In this document: one piece after another, positions 24,301 through 38,273 of the stretch
Position numbering within the stretch: position 1 is the stretch's first letter
Layout of the letters: each line of letters opens with the position of its first letter
NCBI RefSeq assembly: GCF_964204645.1
Contig: NC_134029.1
Location: forward strand, 2,117,001-2,181,000
From: Tubulanus polymorphus
Taxonomy: Eukaryota; Nemertea; Palaeonemertea; Tubulaniformes; Tubulanidae
Direction: 5' to 3'
Length of the DNA: 64,000 bases
Position numbers and translations under genes: made by a program
Notes under the pieces: model-generated
What the model was told of the DNA's origin: nothing
What the model saw: the letters and a program-made list of their open reading frames with translations, nothing else
Database searches by the model: none

Positions 24301-24317
24301 CATAATATTTCTGTTGC
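18377..24317 (-). CDS. Rdl: Rdl-type GABA-gated chloride channel subunit, exons 2-8
   Basis: Seven exons on the minus strand: 24317-24217, 24085-24018, 20954-20734, 20411-20329, 20133-19996, 19356-18800, 18694-18377. With the candidate first exon the frame closes at 567 codons. Ligand-binding landmarks in order are [35 protein letters not shown], a 15-residue Cys-loop (CPMDL...SQKC), LEVESFGY and DVQLPQF. Then come [16 protein letters not shown] (TM1), PARVALG (TM2; PAR marks anion selectivity, Ala at 2' is the dieldrin-site residue of insect RDL), KSIDVYL (TM3), a long variable loop, and [12 protein letters not shown] (TM4). It is a pentameric plasma-membrane receptor for inhibitory GABA signalling. 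Rdl-type fits best; other invertebrate GABA/glycine-like subunits are the alternative. Confidence 0.93.
20955..24017 (-). other. Rdl: Introns of the Rdl-type gene
   Basis: The 3.06-kb intron between the SSISEVDM exon and the FRQMW exon has a GTACGT donor and a CAAG acceptor. It holds no recognisable gene. A short ATACCATGAAATACCATA-type tandem repeat is at about 23877-23931. The other introns within 18.8-20.7 kb are 105-640 bp and look empty. Confidence 0.6.
23877..23931. repeat. Short ATACCAT/GAAATACC tandem repeat
   Basis: About three imperfect copies of an 18-19 bp unit built from GAAATACCAT and AATACCAT, in an intron of the Rdl-type gene. Confidence 0.7.
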
Positions 24318-27300
24318 CTGCAAGTAGGAAAATAGAACAATGCATTATAATTTTGGTACCCAGTGGGTGTCTTCTCGTAACCGTGGTTACTCAATTACTG
24401 TCAATATGTTTCATAAAATTGAGATGTATACATCTGATGAATTCTCTATGATTCTGATGTACCGATAAAAACCGCAGAAAATGAACGCTATTACAAGGGA
24501 AATTTGTTCGTAAATACCCTAGTTAGAATAGAATAAATCAATGTACAGAAATATCGAAACAGTTTTGATGAAAAATATCTGCTTCGTTTATGATTTGTTA
24601 TTTTATATTTGGGATATTCCCGTGTAGTTTATGTACAGTAACAACTCAAGAAGCCACGCTTAACGGGCTACATTGAAACAACTTGTATTGAATAGATTCA
24701 GTGTGCAGGTGCGAGATATGTCTACCTGACAGGACAATTATTCTTCCGTAAATGAATTTCGCTGTTTTCTAACCTGCCAGAAATCTGCGCCAATCTTTCC
24801 AATTAGTTTCGTATTCGTCATATCGTCAAGAAACGATTAGTCGTTTATCATAACGAATTGACATACACATAATTTAATAAATAGATAAGCATCTTTCGCA
24901 TTCAATTTACTCAGATTTAGAGTAAAAACCATCAGAAATCATTAAGGATGCCATGTCCGCGTTACGCAATCTATGTAAACTTAACATATGGAAAATGTTG
25001 GTTTCAAGAATTACATATATATTTGTTATTCCAGCTATGAACCTTGCGCAATATGCGCGAACCACAACTTCCGGTTGAATGACCTGGCACAGTTTGATAC
25101 GGGATTGATCGGTAGCCGTAAGGCTGCCGGAGTACTGGCGCAGAAAACTGAACGACTCGATCGCTCAGGACATTTTTAAACGTTGTCGAGCATATTAATA
25201 ACCTTCGCCAGTGGATACAAGAAAATAAGTATGCATAGATCAGAAACCTCTCTGCCGACAAGTTATCAATTACAAATCTTGTCAATAACAATATTCAGAA
25301 AGTACTATACTATATATTAAAGTCACCTCTGGTGCTTCTCTACAACGAAACGACACAAGTACGGAAATCATATTCACAGCCTAAACTTATCACCACGAAT
25401 ACTTATAACATCAGAGTTTTGCGCGCTCGAATTTTTCATTTTGTTCGAAGCGCTTGATCACCACTTAAAAACCGCAATGTGGCAATATACTCAAATACTA
25501 GTGTGAACTGTTACTGCGAAGGCGTCTCAGAATATTCTCTTGCGTAATCTTAGATATTTCAATTATTTGCGACATACATTCATAAACGAAATTTGTGGAC
25601 AGCTAAGTACCATTGACCTAGTTCTGTAAGATATATTCAGTAAGTCAGATGAAGAAACTCTCTCTATTTGCCGATGGAGTAAATTGAGTAGTGATTTTTA
25701 CGGGTAATTTCATTTCTGCGGCGCTGTGTCTCCGACGATGAAATTCAACGGTATTGGGTCACAGCGACTTCAGAAAGTTAATCTAAAATCACTTCACAGT
25801 TGATTAACAACTTATGGGTTACCAGAATCACGAATACTGAATTATCTCATCGATCTTTCATCAATGACATCTTATACTGGGAATCACGCCGTTTTAGCCA
25901 TCAATAATATGTTGACACATTTAACGAAAAACGATTGCCATTATTGCTTCTACTTCACTTCTAATTGACTAAAACTACCGTCGAGAACAAACAAAAGGAC
26001 GGAGAAACCTCGGGAAATTAAAGATAGCGCGTATTCCTTTCACTATATTTACGCGCTCTGAAAGAAAAATGCCGCTCGACGAAGTCGCAATTTCGGTAGC
26101 GATCACGCGGAGAATGATAAAACGATCGCGGATGAAATCACAAAGGTATTAGAAAGATTTCCATGCGTGGAAAGAACTAAATCCGTAAGAGAAATTCTCG
26201 TGAGTCTGAGAATAAAATGAAAGAGATAAGATGCGTTTGTTGTGTCGTGTTTGTGATGGCAAACACGATGCGTATACTGCTTTTAACTAATTACAAAGAC
26301 GCCGTGTGATTTTTGGATTATTATGCAACAAGCGAACACGACGTCGATATTGGACCTCAAGTGAATGATTAACCTATCAAACTGTGTCTCCGAGGAGGAA
26401 GGTACGGTTTGTGATTAACACCGCCTACATAAAATGAAACACACTTTGTTGAATCCGATACATTTTCGGAGGTTCAGTCACGTACTTTTACAAATAACAA
26501 ATGATGAAACGGAAGGTTCCCAAAGTGTCTGGTTCATCAAAGACAATGATGGACGAGTGGATAATGGATACGTATGTTCTGAACTCAGCGATGTAGTTCT
26601 ATAATGAATATAAGTAAGCCCTGTCCATAAACAAATTCAGTCCTACCAAATGACGCTAGTTGCAGTGAAGTAATTATGTCTTAAAGGCAGCGGATTACAT
26701 ACTTATTCCAGACACGATGTAAAATTTGACAAGCAAATCATTGTTTATTATCACAAAACAATCAGCCTAGAAATATTTTTTCAGGAAACCGCACAAATAT
26801 CAATTGAGTGAGCATATTTTCAGTAATCATATTTTCAGCAGAAATTCCATAATTCCTTTCCGAAAACTTCCTGAAGTTATGTAATCGCTGTTATCATATC
26901 AAAATGTAATGCGAAATAACAAGAGGTAGATGCGTTTGAAATGGATGGGAAAGAAAAATCATCCGAAAGGTATTGGCAGCGAATCCGTAATTTGCCGTAA
27001 CGCGGCATCAGTCATAGCGGTCACGAATAGGAAATTATTATCTATGTATATATGAATTCCTTGCCTTAGTACAACAAACGATATCATGTCTCGATTTTCG
27101 TAACATAGCCCCGGTTCTGTAATACCATATAATTACATACAGTCTGAAGCCTACTCTGATTATTAGGGAGCATCCTTTCGTGCGGAAAGAAAATTCCTGC
27201 GGACATATCGCGCTTTATAACCAATCCTCATCCGAGCTCGGCGGGTAGCGACGTAGCTGCAAAAATGCACCCCGAATTCTTCGTAGGCTTCGTACCATTC

Positions 27301-30300
27301 CGGCTTGCTCATTCTCTCTCATTTGAGTGCGTTACTAGCTAAGTCATTTTCTCTCCGAGTCCTCGGAGATTGGGGACAAAATTGAGGCAATTACACCCGG
27401 TGAGTGGAAATATAACCAGGTCCCTGTAACTAGTCAGTTAACCTATCCCTTCATCACGATATATACGTATATATAGTTAGTGACCGAATGATAGAAAACC
27501 TTCATTAAAATTGCCGACAAAATACCAGACCCCGCCATCCTCTGTTCGTTATCCGTGCTGACTTAGGTAATAAGATGAATAAAATGAATCATTTATTCGA
27601 TGAATAAGTCATACCGATGTCTGACCGTGTGGACTGAAAACGAAGGAAGTCAGTATTTTCTCTAGGGCGATGTCATTTTGTGGTGGGTGATATTTACGTG
27701 TGTAGCGATGGTCACTGATTAGTAATAAGGTTTTGTCTGATCGCATTGTGTTGTTGTTAGTTGAACAGAGGCCGCGGACCTTCATTCCATTATTCAGTTG
27801 CCCGACAGCGAAATATCGGTTGATGTGATAACACGTCATATTCGTATAAATCTGAGGCGGTAATTCGTCGCCTGGGTTCCTAACTTCCGCTAACAGGTAA
27901 TACCTATGGGCATACCCCGCGAATACATTTAGATAATTGCCCCTCGATGACGTCAATTGTTGATTCAGCAGGAACCAAAGTTACGAAGTTCTATAGCGAT
28001 ATGAAATATTTATAAGCCACTTTCAAAATTGTCGGTGAGAATTCAACAGAAAAATCATTAGGAATCATCTTAAAAACTTCAACTCTTACGCACGATAAAC
28101 AGAATAAGAATATTTTACCAAATTCATGTCAATTTCGAGTCATCTAATATGCAGTATGTAACTGTAATCTATTGATATTTTCTACGTTAACCCGTAATGC
28201 TGAACCGTCTGGCGTTTTGTCTCGACTTATGCGTGTTTGCCGTATGAGAAATAAACCATCTATCATGTTATATTTTAGCGGAAGAGAAGATGATGAATAC
28301 TATCCGTACGCAATTCATCATACCTATACAAGTGCTGATTGAAAAAGCTCAGATTTTACTGGACGCCCTATGAACTGTGCTGATAACGGTTCTCATTCAG
28401 AATAAATCCGCCTTTTATCTGTATTCTGTTTTAATGTATTGGTGGATGATGATGAATATGTCTTAGGGTAAAGAATGTCTTAAGAAATCGGAAAACAGGA
28501 TAAAAATGGCTGCATCAAAAACGAATGTGTGTAGATAGTGGTTTTTCATGCGGAGACCATTTATAAAATCTGATGAGAATAATGAGAATCATCAGATGAT
28601 ATTGTTGAATATTATCAAACCTTTTTTTATTACATCTGCTTCGAAATAGTCGGAAAAGTCATACATACGAAGAAAATCTATTGGGAACTTCTTTTGAATT
28701 CACACTAAACAGCCGTTCATTTTTCTGGAGAGATTTATCGCAAAAAGCAGCAATCCAATTTCCTGTACAAGTCTAAAAAGTGATTTCTATCATTCATAGA
28801 AGCCAGTTTCCGTGCAGTCATTTGGAAAACCAAGAACTCTTTAAGTAACACTTAACAAAACAGATCTTTGTCGGGGTCTTGATTGTAAATTACAAATTAA
28901 TTCCGTTTTATATACGTGACTTTTGTTCGTGCCAATATTAATTGTTTGAAATATGCATGAGACACTGTTGGCGTTCCGTAACCTTTACAAGTAAAAATTT
29001 CCGCTCTTTCGGCTTCCCACGGCTCGCGGCACACAAAACGGCAATAGAAAATATTCCCGCTACGTTCTTAAGATGGAAATGCGTTCTTCCGGTGTGCATG
29101 CAGCCTTTCTGAAATTAGATTGACGCACAGAAAACACAATTACTGCGTTGCTTGTCAGTCAAATGATTTGATCGATGTTCGGGCCAATCCATCACTTTCC
29201 TCATCAGTGGCCAGGTTTTAATCTTGTTGATATTCCGGCTGACAGAAAACAAGACTGGTTATGAACAACCAAATTTAATGAAACATCTCTCTCATCGCGG
29301 TAGTCGCAGTGACCCGCACGTCAATCTCGCTACAATGACGCGTGATAAACACATTTGCCCCCAATTTGGAGGTCACTTTATTCAATATTCGATGTCTCCT
29401 CCGTCTTCATACATTAGTGAACTTAACTTCCAAATTCGTTATTTCCAACACTTCACTTCGTTGTTCTATAGTTTTCTTGCATTTATTCAAAAATTAGTTT
29501 TTTAATCATTTGAAAGATTTCTGTATAATTCAAATGTAATTGAGACCTCTAAAAGTCCTCACGTCGTTGATGTTTAACAACTTCAATTTGAATAGTCGCG
29601 TGGCATCATTTTCTTGTATACGAAAAAAATCCATTTTTTCCTGAATCTTAGAGTTCGAAAGGTTTCTATTTGAAATACGATGGAAACCTATCAAATCATC
29701 GATGCTGATGGCAAAGAACTCAAAGAACTGTGTTTCAGAATGAAGGCGAGCGGTGGATAAAGAAAGCTATTTATTTCTTAAATATCTCTGAAATAATCAT
29801 GAAAACAACATATCAAATTGCTTCTGGTGTATCGTCTATACGACAGCAGTCTTATTATCGAAAATAAACCAATTACGTCAGAAGTAATTTTTCTCTTTGA
29901 TAAAAACGCACTCGATTAATTTAGCTTTTCGGGTTAAAATAAATCATTCGTGAGATTTCGCTGTCGGCTGCCGGTGATCCTAATCATATTAAAACTTGTT
30001 GCTGAAAAGCGTCGTTATTTCACGCCTCCGGCTAAAGTAAAGACATCCAATTCAGTCGATGCAAATAAAATTCTTTTCAACGTAAAAACGTCCAATTTTC
30101 TTTCAACTTAAGGAAATCTACCGTAATTTGAGAGATCATCTCAAACCCGGCCATAACTGCATTGGAAACATTGATTAAGATTGCAGCAGGAGAATTTGGA
30201 ATATCTCTGACTGCGATTATATGTTAGACATACGAAAGTCTGAATCTTGCGTCAATATCTATCAGGTAAATCAATGTAGATCGATAGGTCAATAGTGATC

Positions 30301-31714
30301 ATCAGTACATATCAACAACAGCCAAGCACTGTCGTCCAATAGGTGATATATCTCAGAATATTTGTCGCGTTTTTAAAGTTGTGTGACACCGAATCGTGGA
30401 TTAGACACGTACAATGGCGTTATCGTATGTTTGTCGAAGCAAAATATTCTCGACGCATGCTCCGAGTTGCGATGTGCGCATGGCTTATTTCCGCATTCAT
30501 TAAGGACGAAAATTAGCAACACGACAGATATCTGTGCATGACGATACGTCTGTCGAGCGTCGGCTTTCCCGATATCAATCTAAAAATCATTTGTTGATAG
30601 CTGCGAGATCAGTGAACGAAGGCGTCAGAATCCCTAATACAACACGTCAATGATCTCAAAGTCTTCTCGACAAAATTAAGAACGTCTGTTGTTGCCTTGA
30701 ATTAGAACATCGCCACCAGCATTCATATACAGCGCAGATGATCAATTTTGGCTTTTGGCGTTTTGGATTCGTGCTAACTTTAATCATATTCAATTCGGGA
30801 ATATCAATCGGATTATATCGAAACGAATTAAGGTCCATCGATTTTACATAGTTATATCTGGTTTCAAGTTGAAGTTCTCGCTTTTCAGCAAGTACAGGGG
30901 AGTTATCGTAGAAATCGATGTTTTGATAAAAAACCTCATTCGAAAAATCCCGTGAAGTGTCTCCTATACTCATGTTTTATATATGCGTATCATTATTTCC
31001 ATACACACGCGATTCATTAGCAGCAGCAACAGTCAATTCGAAGTGAACGGAAGAGAACTATTATTGAAATCGTCAATATTTCATGAAAGTAGGTACAGAA
31101 AAAGGAAATGCAGGAAAAATATTTTCCATGCAACTTTTCTGATTGAAGTAGAATCGAGCGATTGAAGGGGGAAGGGAAGTGTGTAATCTACTGTATTCTA
31201 TATTCCGACAACATTTTCGATAGCTTTACGTATATTTTATTCATCGTCCAGAAAACTCCCATTGATTTTGCCCATTGCCAAAACATGAAAAGTTTGATAC
31301 TGTTCTAAATGAAAAATAAGTTCAACGCTCCCCCTTCCACTTATTGTCTCGCATCATCGCTATCTAGAACATCGCATAGGGAGCTCGATACTTAAACATT
31401 CAAATGAGTGACTTATTATTATTTCAAGATTTATATAATTCATTTTTTAAGAGTGAATTTGAAGTAGACGTCTTTTTAGAAAACAAGATAGGGACTTCAT
31501 TTTCCACTCGCAATAACATTGTTCAGCGCATCTATGCATTTATGTATGAAACATTCATTGTGAATTCACCGTCATCAATTTCAGCTTTTATTGTCTCATC
31601 TCAAGTAGAAATGTACGTGTAATGAAAGATATCGAAGACGGAGTGAAGTTACATCCGTCGCTTTTTATCATCTTGACAAAGGGAATAAGGAAAATGCTTT
31701 TAGCGTGTTTTTAG
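24318..31714. other. Probable first intron of Rdl-type gene, receptor-proximal part
   Basis: I find no supported gene. Open frames at 27609-27956 (minus, 115 codons) and 30656-30973 (minus, 105 codons) are near the length expected by chance at this base composition. Neither shows a family motif I recognise, though the second is discussed under findings. Confidence 0.5.
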
Positions 31715-31961
31715 ATGGGTAACCATCAGAAGAAAGATGCGGCTAAAAGGTAAGTATACTTAATGTATGAAACGCAAATGGATGCTACTTGAATCGTTCA
31801 ACGGCGAATAAAATCACTTGACATGATTGCATTAAACATCTTTTATTTAACGATTGCTTTTTTCTAATCCTTTCAGTCGCAAAAAACAAATGAGTATGCT
31901 TTTCTCGATGATCCACAAAAAAGTTCGGAAACTGGTCAAAACCTGGAAGTTAGTTCTCTGA
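31715..31961 (+). CDS. Possible two-exon basic micropeptide gene (39 codons)
   Basis: ATG at 31715 opens an 11-codon stretch (MGNHQKKDAAK) that ends in a perfect GTAAGT donor at 31750. A matching acceptor (CTAATCCTTTCAG, with a branch-point-like CTAAT) precedes 31877. The second exon continues in frame for 27 codons to TGA 31959-31961, and an AATAAA lies 22 bp after the stop (31983-31988). The product would be 39 residues, strongly cationic, with an amphipathic-looking stretch (MSMLFSMIHKKVRKLVK). Met-Gly at the start could allow N-myristoylation. The ATG follows TTTTTAG directly, so the first exon might instead be an internal microexon of a longer transcript. No family is recognised; the case rests on splice signals, frame and poly(A) signal. 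Confidence 0.35.
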
Positions 31962-31982
31962 AAAAAATTTTAGAGAATGTCT

Positions 31983-31988
31983 AATAAA
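31983..31988 (+). terminator. AATAAA after the candidate micropeptide frame
   Basis: Canonical poly(A) hexamer 22 bp downstream of the TGA at 31959-31961. It supports transcription ending here but could be chance in AT-rich DNA. Confidence 0.35.
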
Positions 31989-34900
31989 TGATGCATCGAA
32001 GCTTTCTCTCTCCTTACCGCTTTTCTATTCGTATAACTTTTCTTTATCAAGTGATATGATATATGAACCTCGGGGATTATTCATAATTACGCGCGTAGAA
32101 GCTAAGAAAATATCTGGGGAGTGAAATTCAGAAGTTGTATCAACGCATGTTTTGTATACCGAAAATAAATATTCATCACACCCGAACAAATAGCAATAAC
32201 ACCCAGCGGTCAAACATACTCGCTGTATTTTTGACCCTTGCCAACAAATGCGATATAAGCAATGAGCCGGTAGCGTTACGCCACGCAGGAAATTATAGGC
32301 CTCCCTTTGAGGCCGACACTTATTGAAAATATCCATCGAGCAGTGCCACTCAGTCACCGATTCCTTCTATTTCCCATTATATTGGAGATGACACGAGCGA
32401 TATGTCGACTGGCTCGTGATTTAATTGTGTTTTGGAAAGCCGGGTGCATTAGTGACCCCCGCAAGCTACGACAAGGAGAAGCTGTACTCTGAGATATACG
32501 TCATAGACACGTTAAGTGACAACCATGAATAGGCCATTACAGAAACAATAAGCCCACAATACCTGTGAGAAAATATAAAGCCCAATTTATCAGATGAATG
32601 TCATAAACTACACGGTAGATTCATCCATCAAATCGCTGTATATTCTTCGCACGAAAAATAAAGGACGATTTCTTTTCGTCCAGACACGAAAACTTTGATG
32701 GCATAGTAGAATATGATAGATAAAAAAAGATTAAGAAAAAGAAATCTTGATAAGGCTAGATATTTGATCATACCGAATAATGCGAAAACTGTGCCGATGG
32801 ATTTCCTTAATCCACCGAGAGATACTTTCAACATTGACATTAATCTTAAAAAGCATAATCTGTATGCAATGAAGATTATGCAGATGACTGGTTTTCTAGA
32901 ATACGGGTATTCATTCAACCTGCTGATGTTAGCGGGTATCTGTCTTCAGGGGTAATCAGGGAGCGTCGAAACTGTCCCCATTTCAGGTCACGGTCAGCTT
33001 CGGGAGACTAGCTTTAATTAAAACAGATATAATAGCTGCTGCGCGATCTTCGCTGCAGGCTTTTACATTCATCTCGTCGAATCTTAAAATCGATCAAAGG
33101 CTGTTTTAGTTTCATCAGAGAAAAGTGTTTTATAAAAAGTGTGAATGCGACAGAATACCTAATGATCGGACAGAAAGTAGTATATCTGTGAGACTTGACA
33201 AATGGAAATGAGTCTATTCTACAATTGTTTGACAGACATGAAGTATTGCAGTTACGATGTTAGAGTGCTTATTAGTCGCGTAAGAACAATGGCTATTCAT
33301 GAATACAAAATGATAGATAGAGAAATGAGTTCTTGTCTCCTGTGACCTGTGAAAAATTGTTTTTCATTTTCTGTTCGCATGTTTCGATCAGACAGTGGAC
33401 GGGGGGACTATGATTGTCTCAGACTTGATTGAATAATCAGCGTGCAACGGTGGAAAAAAACAGTGAGAATAGACGATTAAATATGATATGAATGAGTGTT
33501 TCTGGCAGTTTAAATCTTCCCTGTCATCCCAGATGAGTAAACCATCAGACAGTAGGTCTAAGTGGTTTAATTAAACCAAGCGTTATAAGGATTTTATATT
33601 ACACTCTCAGTCAGACAAGAAGTTCAAGACGAACGCGTGGATGAAGAAAACAGTTTTTTTTGGAATAGTTTAAAAATTAAGAATTATGTATTTTATGTAA
33701 TTCACTATACTAACACTGCGTTATGCGTATTCCGCAGCTATCGCTAAGATTTCCTGTGGATGGTTGTTAGTAAGTGTAATATTTGCGATCTCTTGGCTCT
33801 CAGTCGGACAGCATCAGAATTAGATTAGCCAGTTTCATTTCGGGGCGAAAATGAAAGGAAAAATTGAAGGACTTTTTTACCCGACATGAATTGCGTTGAG
33901 CTGATTTTTATTTTCACAGATCAGTTCGGAGTAAGTGCAGTTTACGCATTGGCGCTACTATACTCGATCTACAGTCGTTTATCATCGGCTGAGCAAATTT
34001 GAAAAGACGATTTTGCCAGAGACGACATCTCGACAGTACAGAAAGAATCGTTCACGTGATAAATCAATTACCGTTGAATCCCGTCGATAATACCATTCGC
34101 CGTTGTCGGTAACACAAAGAACGCAAACTCCAAAACAAATTTGACATTCGCAAACTGCGTGTGCTATTTTCGCTAACTACACTTGCTTTCAAGACTTACC
34201 GATAACTTTAAAGACTACGCCTATTATTTTCAGACTCACAATATAAATGAATTACGACCAAAACTTCGCGTATGGATTCGTTTATCAATTATTCAAACGA
34301 GAGAATACGTTTCAACTAGAATTTCAATTTCAGGACAAATTTCAACTAGAGAATACGTAAAATGCGATCATTTTTGTTGCTGTTTCGACTGAAAAATTTA
34401 TATATTCTAAACCAAAGAAGCAAACGAGTGCGAGTATATTCCACTCGAGCTTAGACAGACATGTATAGATAAAAGGATACCGTTGGATGTTTTATCTGAA
34501 GAGGATGGTTTGTTTGTCGGAGAATATTGATCATGAGATTACTTTTTTAAGGCACGTTGTTAACGGTAATGTCACCAGTTCGTGCTACAAAATCAAATCA
34601 ATGGCCTTATAACCCGCGCCATGTTGTCCTGATGCTACATAATCCCTGTGATTACAACAACTGCCTCCCGATAGCACTGCATCTATCTATTAGACGACTG
34701 AACGTAACTTTATTGGTTCCTGATCCGTGCACGGCCAGATGAAGGCCACGAGTTTGGATAATCAATTTTTTCAATCAAGATCTTCCGAAAAAATGATATC
34801 AGCAAGTATCGCATAATGCCTAATTATATTACAAGATATATATTACAATTTTTGTTAGATTTAATTGTGAAGTGGATTTTGTAGTCTATTTTCATTAGTG

Positions 34901-37900
34901 GACATTTCAATCGAATGTTGTCGCTGACTGAATTGGTTTCTGTTTTGGGCAATAGTCTCAGTGGTTATTAAGAAATCTATCCATAAATCCATCTCCTGTT
35001 TATAGTAAGTACATGTTCAGTAAGATTGGCTTCTCGTAAATTTGATACAGAAACAACGGTACGAATGATAAATGAATGAATAATTGATTGGTCTCACTCT
35101 TTATACAGATCCACAGTAAATTAGAATACACTGCATTCGTTTCCGAACTCCAATTTTCATGAAATGAATCCACAGTTGAATTGGAATTTACAACTGATAA
35201 ATCACGAGATATTGTAAATATTCTATCATCACTCATTACTCGTGTATCCACTAACGTTTTGTAAGCTCCAGATTTATGTATGAACGTTCAGCTCAGTTTG
35301 AACTTGTCAGTTTGAACATGCTCTACGATTATCGTCGTATGCCCTTTATAAGTCAAAGATAATGAAAACAAGCTTTGTGTAATGACGACATCCTTCTCGA
35401 TCGCTATTAAACAAATCTTAGATGTCATATCGTCATATCAACTACATGCCTTTGGAGCAAGTTATAATGACTCGCATGTGCGCCTACTAATATCCTTAAC
35501 TCGCAGATTATCTTTTGTAAATCTACGGATTTCAGCTGGTAGCCAACAGGATGAAGCGATATACGGTTGTATTTAGCTGGAAATCCATTATCAATATCTT
35601 GGACCTCGGAAAAACGATACATAACCAAAGCGACAGTGGCAAAAACTGAAATAAGGTCCGTCGAAACGTTAGTGTTTTGTTCTGGTTTGGGTTTATAAGG
35701 TTTTTTATTTCATGTTAAGAGGAATATTCATCCCTCGGCGGCATATTGTAAAACCGATGTAAGATTGGGTTGTATACATGATTCCAGTCAGTGTAACCTG
35801 TCACTCGTCAAAGAACAAAAAGTCAAGAAAATGTCCTAATATTGTAGTGACGTTTTCCTGCTGCTAAAAAGCAATATAATTATCTCTCTACCATATTTTA
35901 GGAAGAATGTGAGATTCTCAGTCATTGGACATTTAGCTTTATTTCTATGATTTACAACACATGACAAATAATATTTTGGTAATAAAACTAGGAGCACCTT
36001 CGTCATTTAATCATTCATTGTCATATGAAGAGCGGGTGATTGATTGGTAGGTAGAGTATCTACTAGACTCGCGGGGAAATGTAAAAAGATTCTGAAAAGA
36101 TTTATGAAACTATGTCAGCAGCACTTAAAGATGATTTTTTTAAATACCGCATAATGTGCAAATTACGTGCCCACGCAATTAAACAGCCACAACGTGTCCT
36201 TAAACCTGCAAATACATTACTGTCCAAATCGGATGGAATGAGTTGTTTCGACGTACTATATCAGTTGTAAAAACTGACGGAATAGGAAATTGAATCGCCA
36301 AGTCTTTTCTGACATCTGACACAATCGTGTGACATACCATCATGCCTTATCTTAAATGGATGTAATCCCACTATTTTTCTCAGCGACAATACCCCGACAT
36401 TGGAGTACCCACAATAAGCTTCTCGATATCAGATACTCGTTAACCCTCTCTACAACAACTAGAGAACATTTGAAGATGTTATTTTGTTGAGATTATATGT
36501 AAATATATATGTGCACACACTTACAGAGTTGCTATTTACCGCAGAATCAGTTGCACACTTGACAATCGAGTTGATCTTAATTAATGGACTATCGTAATGG
36601 ACACGTACTGATCGATGGGTAAGTAGTGGTTTATCCAACTTATCCATCGCATTGTGCAACGGCCGAACTAATTCCGCGTGAATTCGTAACGGCGTGACCC
36701 GCTTTTCTATGAACACGGCGACGTGACATCAGCTAACAAGTGTCGGATTAGTCCAATCAAGTGGTCATTAACATTCGCTCCTGTCAAGTTCTGTCGGATC
36801 GGCAGTTTTTTTTCTCGTGCTCGGTGTTTACGTCCGCACGGTTAGTTTTTCCGTGGGTTATGATTTATTAAGGTTTTCGGTTTTGTGGGATGCGAATTCC
36901 ACTTGTACGTGGAGGGAGACAGAACCTCGGTGTGAGGCACTAATTCACTGCTCATCTTTCCTATTAGGTGAGAGCACTACAAAGATGTGCTATGTACGGA
37001 TGGATCGGAGGAATTATCGAGAAATTGGCTGTTTTCATAAGATACACGTCTAGTTTATTGAATATCCTGTCAGTAGTCCTCGCTATTAGACAGTATCCTG
37101 GCATATTTGATGACAGTTATAGATGGGTTCGGAATAGAGCACATGGTTGATCGATACAATCTTAAGAAGCCGAGATTTTTTCGTCGGACAATAGGTTTAT
37201 TACTGTTAGCGAGCGTCTGTTCCCCGGCACACCAGCTTACTAGTGGTATCCATCTAACAATATTAACAAAAGATTCCCATTCTTGAATATACTAGACCAT
37301 TTTTGTGTGGACGCTGACATGATGACTGGATTTCTAAGAGACTTTATTAGACGCCGACAGGTCCGTGGTCCGTCTGCATTGAAACACGAACCGCTATGAA
37401 CCTCGTGAATGGCGACCAGTCATATATAGGGGTATTCATAAGAGCTGTAATAAAGGCTGTGACTCGACTCAGAAAAAATGTATTTGTGTCATAGGGAGAT
37501 TTTTTAAAGAAATTCCACCTGTGCTGTTATGGACGCAAGAATACAATCAAGGCTCGCATTTATCTGAATGTTATTAGCTAGAGAAAAAAGGAAAGTGCTC
37601 TAAACCGAAATGGAATTCTTCTGTCACGAACAATTCATGTATTGACCGAACGCGGAAACAACAACAGCAAAGTCGCGCAGCATCTGTATCAGTCTCTGGG
37701 TTTATTAGTAAATATTTTAGATTCTAAACTGCTCTGTATTCATAGCGTGGTATGATGAACTGTAGGTGTTCCGATTGGCGATGTTTGCCTGCAGCAGATA
37801 TATCATATTGAGATATTACACATTGATATCATCGTTAATATTCAGGACAAAATCATTGAACAAAATAATATCCCGTGTAGAGATATTAAAGTATTTTCGT

Positions 37901-38273
37901 CTATATTCTGTGCGATGATGAACGCATACCAACTTATCATAGACACATTTTGAACATACATGAGTTCTATACAAGTGTAAGAAAAACAACCATTTTACAA
38001 AATGCCTGCGGCAAAAGTAACTAACAACTAAGAAAAGATTAAAATCTGATGAATTGGTAGACACCTATAGTTGTATTAACGCAAGTCATGATACGCCAAT
38101 ATTAGACATTACCAACACGCATCGCGCAGTGTACAAGATGCAATATTCAAAAGTGATCACCGAGATCACCGGTGATCACATATAATAATTTTAGGCATGT
38201 TTTCCTTATTAGCGAGGCAAAAGGAACTTGGTAGAAGGTTTTTATATGAAATATAGAGGTAATTGTTTTTTCA
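31989..38273. other. Gene-poor stretch inside the probable Rdl intron
   Basis: No credible exon, RNA gene or mobile element is seen. Frames such as 32025-32357, 32713-32955 and 35000-35251 lack motifs, signal peptides or coherent splice sites. A small palindrome (GTGATCACCG ... CGGTGATCAC) lies at about 38154-38180. Confidence 0.5.

Noticed and set aside
27609-27956. 115-codon minus frame
   Set aside because: Length is within chance expectation at this AT content. There is no signal peptide, motif or convincing splice partner.
32713-32955. 80-codon plus frame rich in Lys/Asn
   Set aside because: Short, without motif, and overlapped by an equally long minus frame. Probably chance.
38154-38180. 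Palindrome GTGATCACCG...CGGTGATCAC as an operator-like site
   Set aside because: Single occurrence just before a pseudogene, with no known factor or repeat family behind it.
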